Source of the DNA: Spirochaetota bacterium
GTDB taxonomy: Bacteria; Spirochaetota; Spirochaetia; SPDA01; JAJSAL01
DNA length: 41,878 bases
Direction: 5' to 3'
NCBI GenBank assembly: GCA_024274705.1
Contig: JAJSAL010000016.1
Coordinates: forward strand, 1 to 41,878
Part shown: positions 27,327 to 34,608 of the stretch, in pieces
Position numbering within the stretch: position 1 is the first letter of the stretch
Layout of the letters: each line of letters begins with the position of its first letter
Program-made: the position numbers and the translations under genes
The notes under the pieces: generated by a model
Told to the model about the DNA's origin: nothing
The model's input: only the letters and a program-made list of their open reading frames with translations
Databases searched by the model: none

Positions 27327-29389
27327 GTAGCAACCTCCAATTGTTTCTGACGAAGCGATGCGGTGGGACACACCTTTACGCATTCTCCGCATCCGTCGCA
27401 TTCTGTATCAACTAACGACCTTCCGAAAGGCGCTTTCATCCTGGTGATGAATCCCCTTCCAACGAAGCTGAACACGTGCAGCCCCTTGACCTCGGCGCAT
27501 GCCCGGACGCAGGAACCGCAGCTTATACATTTTCCGGTTTCCATTTTTATCATATCGTGGGTGAAATCCACATGGTATTCCCGGACTTCACTTCCCAGGA
27601 AAAACTCCTGGTCCACCTCGTATTCCGTTGCATAATCTCTCAGTTTACAGTCATCGATGCCGTCGCACCCGCAGGACAGACAGCGTTCAGCTTCTTTTCT
27701 GGCCTTCCCTGTCTCAAAACCGGTCTCAACTTCATTGAAAGAGGTTGTCCTCTGTTTATCAGGAATCAGCGGCATAGTAATACGCGGCGTGGCTTCGTAC
27801 CCGGCAAAGAGGTCCTCACTAACCTCTTCCAGGGGCCCCATGGAAGAATTGAAGTATACCGGCTCGCCGGTTACTTCTTCCCCTGACAGGTACTGATGGA
27901 TAGAATACGCCGCTTTCCTGGCATTGCCTACCGCCCGGACAGCGATATCCGCACCGGTCTGACAGTCACCGCAGGCAAAAACACCCGGCCGGCTGGTCAT
28001 GAAGGTCTGTTCATCCGCCACAACGGTACCCCACCGGGTCAGCTCGACCCCCAGGTCCTCGATGCCGTCGGCAAGTACGGTCTGTCCGATGGCGCTTATA
28101 ACGCTGGTTACGTGGAGTTCGAAATCAGAACCGTCTATGGGAACCGGCCGCCGCCGGCCGCTCTTGTCAGGTTCCCCCAGTTTCATCCTGGTACACCGGA
28201 CAGTGATTCCCTTGTCTGTTTCATGGATCGACAGCGGGGCTGCCAGGAAACGGATGTCCACACCCTCGTGGAGGGCTTCATCGATCTCGAATTCGTTGGC
28301 CGGCATTTCGTGACGGGTTCTCCGGTAGAGAATGGTTACGCAGGCTCCGGTTCGTACGGCACACCTGGACACATCGATGGCGGTATTTCCTCCGCCGATG
28401 ACGACAACGCTGTCCCCGATTTCAGGAGTCTTTCCCTCTGCAAGACTGCCGAGATAGTCGATTCCGGTCAATACACCCTCTACGCCTTCCCCTGCAACAC
28501 GCATGGGAGAGGCCCCCTGGGCCCCGATGGAGAGAAGGAGAGCATCGAAATCTTTTTCCAGTTCTTTCGCGGCAATATCTTTCCCTACTGTCGTGTTGTA
28601 CCAGACCTGGACGCCCATGTCCTCAATAGCTCCCAGTTCCGCTTTGAGCACGCCATCCGGGAGCCTGTAGAAGGGTATGCCATACCTGAGCATACCGCCG
28701 GATTTCTCCCTTCTTTCGAACACCGTTACATCGTGCCCTTCCAGTTTCAGGAAATACGCAGCGCTCATCCCTGCAGGTCCTGCGCCTATAACGGCAACCT
28801 TTTTCCCTGTCTCCGGAGCCGGATCAGGAAGCTGGGGAGCCCCTTTCTCCGCTATCTCCGTATCGGAAATATGGCGTTTCATAAAACAGATGGAAACCGG
28901 CTCCTCAACACGGGTCCTCCGGCACACGGTTTCACAGGGCCTGGGACAGATCCTGCCCAGGATTCCCGGTACCGGCGCCTTTTCCCGTATAAGCGCCGCT
29001 GCCTCGACTTCCCGTCCTTCCGCCGTGAGGGCGAGGAAATCCCGGATATCGATGGAAGAGGGGCAGGCATCCTGGCACGGAGGAAGGCAGTCTCCACAGT
29101 GATCAGAGACCAGCAGGTATAAGCACATCCGCCTGCTATCACGGATCTCTTCCGATTCCACCGTCACCTTCATCCCGTCACGCACAAGGGTCGCGCAGGA
29201 TGGTACCAGGTTTCCTCTCCCTCCTTCAACTTTCACCGCACAGATAAAACAGCTGGTAAAGGGCTTTAAGTTTTCACTGTGACAGAACGTGGGAATTGAG
29301 AATCCCGCTGTTTCAGCTGCCTGAAGAATGGTGGATCCCCCTTCTACCTGGACCTGTATATCATTAATCGTTACATTCACTGACGCCAT
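27323..29389 (-). CDS. GltD-like flavoprotein subunit fused to 2Fe-2S and 4Fe-4S domains (StnC-type)
   Basis: The order in the 688-residue protein is as follows. An N-terminal plant-type [2Fe-2S] domain (1-80; Cys in FCHSENLKPFTSCFIC) comes first, then the HCGDCLPPC and CPRPCETVC clusters of the GltD/NfnB family. An FAD motif VAVIGAGPAGMSAAYF (near 194) and an NADPH motif VVVIGGGNTAID (near 326) with YRRTRHEMPA and FACGDCQTG follow. A CLSCGC-DDCKLRDYA segment and two C-terminal [4Fe-4S] motifs (CISCGSCVRAC, CDGCGECVKVC) complete it. There is no H-cluster, so this is not a HydA hydrogenase. The composition matches StnC of the Sporomusa-type bifurcating transhydrogenase. It shares TAATG with the upstream gene and ATGA with tkt. 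Confidence 0.85.
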   Translation of the reverse strand: MASVNVTINDIQVQVEGGSTILQAAETAGFSIPTFCHSENLKPFTSCFICAVKVEGGRGNLVPSCATLVRDGMKVTVESEEIRDSRRMCLYLLVSDHCGDCLPPCQDACPSSIDIRDFLALTAEGREVEAAALIREKAPVPGILGRICPRPCETVCRRTRVEEPVSICFMKRHISDTEIAEKGAPQLPDPAPETGKKVAVIGAGPAGMSAAYFLKLEGHDVTVFERREKSGGMLRYGIPFYRLPDGVLKAELGAIEDMGVQVWYNTTVGKDIAAKELEKDFDALLLSIGAQGASPMRVAGEGVEGVLTGIDYLGSLAEGKTPEIGDSVVVIGGGNTAIDVSRCAVRTGACVTILYRRTRHEMPANEFEIDEALHEGVDIRFLAAPLSIHETDKGITVRCTRMKLGEPDKSGRRRPVPIDGSDFELHVTSVISAIGQTVLADGIEDLGVELTRWGTVVADEQTFMTSRPGVFACGDCQTGADIAVRAVGNARKAAYSIHQYLSGEEVTGEPVYFNSSMGPLEEVSEDLFAGYEATPRITMPLIPDKQRTTSFNEVETGFETGKARKEAERCLSCGCDGIDDCKLRDYATEYEVDQEFFLGSEVREYHVDFTHDMIKMETGKCISCGSCVRACAEVKGLHVFSFVGRGFITRMKAPFGRSLVDTECDGCGECVKVCPTASLRQKQLEVAT

Positions 29390-31143
29390 TACACTACCTC
29401 AATCGCCTCGAACTTGCACGCATCGAAACACACCCTGCACCGGGTACAGATGTCCGGATCGATGGTGTGCTTTTCTTTCCGTTCCCCGGATATGGCATCC
29501 ACCGGACACACCCGGACACATGCAGTACACCCTGTACATTTCTCCTCAGAAATCCGTATGGTAATGAGAGCCTTACACACCCCGGCTGCGCACACACCTT
29601 CCTTGATGTGCTGTTCGTATTCATTCCGGAAATATTTCATAGTGGTAAGGACCGGGTTAGGCGCAAGCTGACCGAGTCCGCAGAGGGAAGTTTTGCTCAC
29701 GTGATGAGCGAGTTCATCCAGGATGTCCAGATCACTCTCTTTTCCCTTCCCTTCGGAAATCCTGGTAAGGATTTCCAGCATCCGTTTCGTGCCTATTCTG
29801 CAGAAGGTGCATTTGCCGCAGGACTCGTTCTGTGTGAACGCGAGAAAATACCTGGCAACATCAATCATGCAGGATTCGTCATCCATAACAACCAGGCCGC
29901 CTGAGCCCATGATGGCCCCGGTGGCGTTGATGGAATCGTAGTCTATGGGAGTGTCGAACATCCTGTAGGGGATACATCCGCAGGCGGGACCGCCCATCTG
30001 GACAGCCTTGATAGGTCTTCCTGTCGGAGTTCCCCCGCCGATCTCCTCAACAATTTCCCGGATGGTGAGACCCATAGGCACCTCGATAAGACCTCCGCGC
30101 TTTACCTTCCCTGCCAGGGCGAATACTTTAGTGCCGTAGCTCTTACCGTAGGCATATCCGCTGTACCAGGAAGCCCCTTTCAGCACGATTTTCGGCACAT
30201 TCACATACGTTTCAACGTTGTTGATATTCGTGGGATATCCATCGATCCCTGCCTCTGCCGGGAACGGGGGGCGCAGCCTGGGCATACCCCGTTTTCCCTC
30301 GATGGATGCTATAAGGGCTGTTTCTTCTCCGCATACGAACGCCCCGGCGCCCTCTTTCACCTGGAGGTGAAAAGACATATCCCTGCCGAGAATATTGTCT
30401 CCTAAGAGTGACCGCTTTTTGCATTCACCAATTGCCAGGTTGAGCCTTTTTACAGCCAGGGGATATTCCGCCCTGCAGTAGATATAACCGTGTTGGGCTC
30501 CTGTTGCATAAGCAGCAATAAGCATCCCTTCGATAACGCCGTGGGGATCCCCTTCCAGAATGGACCTGTCCATGAACGCACCGGGATCGCCTTCGTCGGC
30601 ATTGCACACCAGATACCGCTTCTGTTCCCCCGCCCCTGCAAGAAACTGCCATTTCTGTCCGGTAAGGAACCCGGCACCGCCTCTTCCCCTTAAGCCCGAA
30701 TCTTTGACAAGATCGATTACTTCCCGGGGTGAAAGCTCCTTGATGACCTTTTCGATTGCTTTATACCCATCTGCGGAAAGATAGTCCTCTATGCTTTCGG
30801 GATCGATACACCCACAGTTCTGCAGGGCTATCTTCACCTGTCTGGCGAGGTACGCCTCCACACCGCTGTCGTACATGATCCGGTTTTCCTCTGGCAGTGC
30901 ATCAGCCTTTATTCCTTCTACAATGCGCCCGGCAAAATCGACATCCACGTAGCCGTACCGGACGGTATTTCCGCTCTGTACCACTTCCACGATGGGTTCG
31001 GCAAAACACACACCGACACAGGAGGTAATACCCACGGCAATGTCCGAATCTTTACTCACTTTCAGAAGGTACTCATGTACACTTTCTGCACCGGCTGCGA
31101 TACCGCAGGAACCGAGGCCGACAATAATTCTCGTGTCAGTCAC
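29389..31143 (-). CDS. NuoF-like NAD(H)-binding FMN/Fe-S subunit (StnB/HydB-type)
   Basis: The 584-residue protein has an N-terminal thioredoxin-like [2Fe-2S] domain (GSCGIAAGA near 12, ITSCVGVCFAEP near 40). A NuoF core follows with RGRGGAGFLTGQKW, CNADEGDPGAFMDRS and GAGAFVCGEETAL for NADH and FMN, and the CGKCTFCRIGT...CGLG [4Fe-4S] site near 439. Two C-terminal ferredoxin-type clusters, CTGCTACVRVCP and CTRCRVCFDAC, end the protein. This is the layout of the B subunits of HydABC/StnABC flavin-based bifurcating complexes, longer than respiratory NuoF (about 430 aa). It overlaps the NuoE-like gene by 8 bp and the GltD-like gene by one base. Confidence 0.9.
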   Translation of the reverse strand: MTDTRIIVGLGSCGIAAGAESVHEYLLKVSKDSDIAVGITSCVGVCFAEPIVEVVQSGNTVRYGYVDVDFAGRIVEGIKADALPEENRIMYDSGVEAYLARQVKIALQNCGCIDPESIEDYLSADGYKAIEKVIKELSPREVIDLVKDSGLRGRGGAGFLTGQKWQFLAGAGEQKRYLVCNADEGDPGAFMDRSILEGDPHGVIEGMLIAAYATGAQHGYIYCRAEYPLAVKRLNLAIGECKKRSLLGDNILGRDMSFHLQVKEGAGAFVCGEETALIASIEGKRGMPRLRPPFPAEAGIDGYPTNINNVETYVNVPKIVLKGASWYSGYAYGKSYGTKVFALAGKVKRGGLIEVPMGLTIREIVEEIGGGTPTGRPIKAVQMGGPACGCIPYRMFDTPIDYDSINATGAIMGSGGLVVMDDESCMIDVARYFLAFTQNESCGKCTFCRIGTKRMLEILTRISEGKGKESDLDILDELAHHVSKTSLCGLGQLAPNPVLTTMKYFRNEYEQHIKEGVCAAGVCKALITIRISEEKCTGCTACVRVCPVDAISGERKEKHTIDPDICTRCRVCFDACKFEAIEVV

Positions 31144-31618
31144 TGGAGTATCCCTTCACTACCTTGCGTATTTTCGAAGGCGTCAGTTTCCCATACACTT
31201 TTTCATCGATCATGACCACCGGAGCCAGGGAACAGCACCCTAGACATGCGACAGAGTCCAGGGTAAATACCCCGTCCCCCGTGGTGGCTCCCTCCCCCAC
31301 GTTAAGCTCATCGCTTAAGGAGGAAATCAGCACCTCCGCCCCGGAAACGTGGCAGGCTGTCCCTTTGCACACCTTGATCAGGTGCTCCCCCATGGGAGTG
31401 GACCTGAACTGTGAATAAAATGTAGCTACTCCGTAGATTTCCGATGATGGAACGCCGATCTCTTTTGATACGGCTTCGATCATATCCTCCGGAAGATATC
31501 CATGACGTTTTTGTATTTCCTGAAGAAGGGGAATAACCTTGTCGCGGGTCGAACCGACAGCACTTACGATGTCCCGGGCTTCTTCGATGGTTGAGCTTTC
31601 ACACCCCTGGCATGACAT
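31136..31618 (-). CDS. NuoE-like [2Fe-2S] subunit (StnA/HydC-type)
   Basis: The 160-residue protein has a helical N-terminus and a thioredoxin-like fold with the four [2Fe-2S] ligands: CKGTACHV and CLGCCSLAPV. This is the NuoE/HydC/StnA family that shuttles electrons next to the NuoF-like subunit. An additional N-terminal CQGC pair (residues 3-6) is unusual. It is the first gene of the five-gene operon; TAAGGAG precedes the ATG and a TATACT -10 lies about 110 bp upstream. Confidence 0.9.
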   Translation of the reverse strand: MSCQGCESSTIEEARDIVSAVGSTRDKVIPLLQEIQKRHGYLPEDMIEAVSKEIGVPSSEIYGVATFYSQFRSTPMGEHLIKVCKGTACHVSGAEVLISSLSDELNVGEGATTGDGVFTLDSVACLGCCSLAPVVMIDEKVYGKLTPSKIRKVVKGYSSD

Positions 31619-31993
31619 TATTATTCTCCTTACAGCTCTTAAATGGATCCTTCCGGGGAAAATGGTGCCTTAAAAGGTGGTTACTCTTGAGGTCCCGGCC
31701 CGGATCAGGGGAATGTCTGATATTGCAACGAGTATACCGAAAATGGAAAGAAAAATCCAGAACCTTAATTCATGCTTGCCTTTAAAACACGTTCGAAGGT
31801 TTCGCACAAGGAAAAAGCATGGATAGAGGGAATACGAAAGATAGACGATGGTCAGGATAGAAAAAACCGGTTGATTATCCAGACAATATCTCCAAGTCGG
31901 GGCGTTGACTTAAGTGGTAAAATACCCTATTTTGAACCGCATATTTTACATTTCAGTTGCACTTTCACACGACGTGCGTCAAGGAGTTTCGCC
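31619..31993. promoter_or_regulatory. Divergent intergenic region with promoters for the redox operon and leuB-like gene
   Basis: Leftward, a TATACT -10 (31736-31731) with a poor -35 lies upstream of the NuoE-like gene, giving a leader of about 110 nt. Rightward, TTGACT (31905-31910) and TATTTT (31928-31933), 17 bp apart, precede the LeuB-like gene. The stretch is open as an N-terminal extension of the LeuB-like frame from 31772, but that sequence is not family-like and overlaps the promoter, so I treat it as non-coding. No recognisable riboswitch or operator was seen. Confidence 0.55.
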
Positions 31994-33076
31994 ATGGGTA
32001 AGAGTTACAAGATCGCCGTACTTCCTGGAGACGGAACAGGTCCGGAAGTAATAGCTGAAGGAAAAAAATCCCTTCTTGCAGCTGCTGATACGTTCGGTTT
32101 TTCTCTGGACATGACCGAATTCGACTTCGGAGGCGACAGGTACCTGAAAACAGGAGAAATTCTTCCTCCCTCGGCAGTAGGCGACCTTAAGCAGTTCGAC
32201 GCCATCTACCTTGGAGCTATAGGTCACCCTGACGTAAAACCGGGCATTTTAGAAAAGGGGATTCTCCTTGCCTTACGTTTCGCTCTGGATCAATATATTA
32301 ATTTACGTCCGGTGAAACTCTACCCCGGTGTGGAAACACCCCTTAAAGATAAAGGGCCGAAAGAGATCGACTATGTTGTAGTCCGTGAAAATACCGGCGG
32401 TATCTACACAGGCACCGGCGGTATATCGATGAAAGGAACCCCCAATGAAACGGCAGTACAGAGTATGGTGTACAACCGGTTCCAGGTGGAACGGTGCCTC
32501 CGGTATGCATTCGAATATGCGAAAACCCACGGTAAACAAGCCAGGGGGACCGGCAGGGATAACACCTTGGGTCTGGTGGGAAAAACCAACGTCCTTACCT
32601 ATGTATTCGATCTCTGGGAACGGGCATTTCACGAAATCGGGGAAAAAGAGTTCCCTGACATCCAGCGGGACTACTATCACGTGGATGCAACATGCATGTG
32701 GATGGTTAAAAGCCCGGAATGGTTCGATGTACTGGTTACCACGAACATGTTCGGCGACATCATTACGGACCTGGGAGCTATTACCCAGGGAGGCATGGGA
32801 ATCGCCGCGGGAGGGAACATCAACCCCGAAGGTGTTAGCATGTTCGAACCGATCGGCGGATCCGCACCCAAATACACCGGTCAGGGCATCATCAACCCCC
32901 TCGCATCTATTGTCGCGGGCTCCATGATGCTGGACACCTTAGGAGAACGGAAAGCTGCCGAAGCCATAGAATCCGCTGTCATGAACGTTACGGAGAACAA
33001 GATTAAAAGCCTTGCTGCAGGCAGGATGGGATATTCCACCGGTGAAGTGGGAGACCTGGTAGCTGAGCTCCTCTAA
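31994..33076 (+). CDS. leuB: 3-isopropylmalate dehydrogenase-like beta-decarboxylating dehydrogenase
   Basis: The 360-residue protein belongs to the isocitrate/isopropylmalate dehydrogenase family. It has [14 protein letters not shown] near the N-terminus, [25 protein letters not shown], the catalytic-region Lys in VGKTNVL, the metal-binding Asp in [13 protein letters not shown], and [19 protein letters not shown]. The sequence style is that of the second LeuB clade found in Actinobacteria and others. No other leu genes are adjacent, so homoisocitrate, isocitrate or tartrate-type substrates cannot be excluded. The start at ATG 31994 is supported by AAGGAG seven bases upstream; the reading frame's earlier Met at 31772 is rejected. 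It is divergent from the redox operon. Confidence 0.8.
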   Translation: MGKSYKIAVLPGDGTGPEVIAEGKKSLLAAADTFGFSLDMTEFDFGGDRYLKTGEILPPSAVGDLKQFDAIYLGAIGHPDVKPGILEKGILLALRFALDQYINLRPVKLYPGVETPLKDKGPKEIDYVVVRENTGGIYTGTGGISMKGTPNETAVQSMVYNRFQVERCLRYAFEYAKTHGKQARGTGRDNTLGLVGKTNVLTYVFDLWERAFHEIGEKEFPDIQRDYYHVDATCMWMVKSPEWFDVLVTTNMFGDIITDLGAITQGGMGIAAGGNINPEGVSMFEPIGGSAPKYTGQGIINPLASIVAGSMMLDTLGERKAAEAIESAVMNVTENKIKSLAAGRMGYSTGEVGDLVAELL

Positions 33077-33085
33077 GGGTGTAAA

Positions 33086-33110
33086 GGAAAAGGATTTCCC
33101 TGTTTTTTTT
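33086..33110 (+). terminator. Possible terminator after the leuB-like gene
   Basis: A short GGAAA-AGGA-TTTCC stem (33086-33099) is followed by a run of eight T (33103-33110), ten bases past the stop codon. The stem is weak, but position and U-tract fit a rho-independent terminator. Confidence 0.45.
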
Positions 33111-33146
33111 CCTAAAAAAGGGCACTGTCATTTTTTTTTATTCCTC

Positions 33147-33399
33147 TTGACGAATGGCGTGAGAATTGTTATATATATTAGTGGAATTTAAAGGACAGTA
33201 TGTCAGATCAAACTTCTTGTTTCGTGGATCGATTTTTTCCTCGCAAAAAAGCCTTCCGAATACCTTAATCTCATGTTTCATGTGAACTCCCGGATACGAG
33301 TCATTAATAAACAGCAGATTAAATTACAAACAAGAACAGCGGCTAGATATGCTCTCCGAACACTAAGCAGGCAAAACGCCTGGAGAAGAGGAAGTAACT
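33147..33399 (+). promoter_or_regulatory. Promoter and long 5' leader of the RRM gene
   Basis: TTGACG (33147-33152) and TATATA (33170-33175) are spaced by 17 bp. A start near 33182 would give a leader of about 215 nt before the ATG at 33400, with no convincing small ORF. Long structured leaders are known on cold-shock and RNA-binding-protein genes, so post-transcriptional or autoregulatory control is plausible. It is inferred from promoter position only. Confidence 0.5.
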
Positions 33400-33672
33400 A
33401 TGTCTAAGAAAATCTATGTTGGTAACATGAGTTATCAAACAACAGAAGATCAACTCAAAGATCTTTTCGCTCAGTACGGTACGGTTGTAACCGCTACCAT
33501 TATTAAAGACCGGTACACTGAGCAGTCCAAGGGATTCGGTTTCGTCGAAATGGCCGAGGAAGATACTGCTGCTGCAGCTATTTCTGCCATCAACAACACA
33601 GAACTCAACGGACGTTCCCTTAAAGTCGACCTTGCCAGAGAACGTCGGCCCCGGGACGATTACCACCGCTAA
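33400..33672 (+). CDS. RRM-domain RNA-binding protein
   Basis: The 90-residue protein is a single RNA-recognition motif with RNP2 (IYVGNM, residues 5-10) and RNP1 (KGFGFVEM, near 44-51), plus a short basic, acidic-spotted C-tail (ARERRPRDDYHR). Single-RRM proteins of this size are found in cyanobacteria, spirochaetes and some proteobacteria, often cold-induced, where they bind RNA as chaperones or regulators. AAGAGGAAG before the ATG supports the start. The gene is monocistronic, with its own promoter and a strong terminator. Confidence 0.95.
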   Translation: MSKKIYVGNMSYQTTEDQLKDLFAQYGTVVTATIIKDRYTEQSKGFGFVEMAEEDTAAAAISAINNTELNGRSLKVDLARERRPRDDYHR

Positions 33673-33694
33673 TTTCGTAAAAAGGAAGATGCCG

Positions 33695-33719
33695 GGAACC
33701 GGACGAAATGTCCGGTTCC
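33695..33719. terminator. Bidirectional stem-loop between convergent genes
   Basis: A perfect 10-bp stem, GGAACCGGAC and GTCCGGTTCC, with a five-base loop (GAAAT) lies between the RRM stop and the stop of the dehydrogenase gene. It is followed rightward by TTTATTTC. Leftward a T-rich stretch comes a little later. It probably terminates both genes. Confidence 0.8.
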
Positions 33720-33720
33720 T

Positions 33721-34608
33721 TTATTTCTCCCCTCCGTTCATTTTTTCAAGTACCCTGTAGAGGGACTGGGTTCCCATGTTTTCGTAGCCTAAAGCTATTG
33801 CAGAGATATAGAACTGGTGTGCCAGGGCCAAACCGGGCAGGCTGAGATTCATCTGTGCCGCTTCCTTAAGGGCGATACCCATATCCTTTACAAAATGCTT
33901 CACAAAAAAACCGGGGTTGAAATCCCCCTTTGCAATCCTCGGACCGTAGTTGTTGAGAGACCACGATCCCGCAGCTCCCTGTCCGATGGCTTCTATCAGC
34001 TCATTGAAATCGATTCCTGCCCTATGGGCATAGAGGAGGGCTTCCACCATTCCGACCATGGTGGTCGCTATATGAATCTGATTTGCCATTTTCGTATGCT
34101 GCCCGGCTCCTGCTTCACCCATGTAGCGAATATTCTTTCCCATAAGGGAGAACAAGGGAAGAATATTTTCGTATACTTTCCTGCTGCCCCCTACCATAAT
34201 CGCCAGACAGGCTTCCCGTGCCCCAACGTCACCGCCGGAAACAGGCGCATCCAGGGTCGATACACCCTTCTTCTTCGCCTCTGCAGCAATTTTTCCGGCC
34301 AGGCCCGGCTCTGAGGTGGTCATATCCACGATAGCAGCACCCTTTCCGGCACCCGTAAGGACCCCGTTTTCTCCGAGGATAACTTCTTCCACATCCTTAG
34401 GATATCCCACTATGGAAAAAATGATATCGCTCCCGGCAGCGACATCCATCGGACTGTCCGCCCACACAGCACCATGTTCAAGGAGATCCCCGGCTTTTTC
34501 CCTGGTCCTGGTGTACACAGTCACCGGATATCCCGCTTTCAGGACATGACCGCACATGGCTTTTCCCATGACCCCTGTACCGATCCATCCGATTTTCTTA
34601 TCTTTCAC
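33721..34608 (-). CDS. 3-hydroxyisobutyrate dehydrogenase-family oxidoreductase
   Basis: The 295-residue protein has the Rossmann motif GWIGTGVMGKAM at the N-terminus, the substrate loop DAPVSGGDVGA near 117, and the catalytic Lys in QHTKMANQ near 170. This is the beta-hydroxyacid dehydrogenase family (3-hydroxyisobutyrate, tartronate semialdehyde, glyoxylate/succinic-semialdehyde reductases). The exact substrate cannot be read from sequence. Its start overlaps the stop of the preceding fused membrane protein gene (ATGA), so it is the last gene of the pcm operon. Confidence 0.85.
   Translation of the reverse strand: MKDKKIGWIGTGVMGKAMCGHVLKAGYPVTVYTRTREKAGDLLEHGAVWADSPMDVAAGSDIIFSIVGYPKDVEEVILGENGVLTGAGKGAAIVDMTTSEPGLAGKIAAEAKKKGVSTLDAPVSGGDVGAREACLAIMVGGSRKVYENILPLFSLMGKNIRYMGEAGAGQHTKMANQIHIATTMVGMVEALLYAHRAGIDFNELIEAIGQGAAGSWSLNNYGPRIAKGDFNPGFFVKHFVKDMGIALKEAAQMNLSLPGLALAHQFYISAIALGYENMGTQSLYRVLEKMNGGEK

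Noticed and set aside
27896..29122. Rightward 408-residue reading frame
   Set aside because: It is antisense to the GltD-like flavoprotein with all its cofactor motifs; low-complexity composition and no domain.
27323..31618. [FeFe]-hydrogenase HydABC
   Set aside because: The large subunit has a GltD-type FAD/NADPH module and no H-cluster cysteine motifs.
31772..31993. N-terminal extension of the LeuB-like protein
   Set aside because: It contains the promoter and is unlike the family; AAGGAG precedes ATG 31994.
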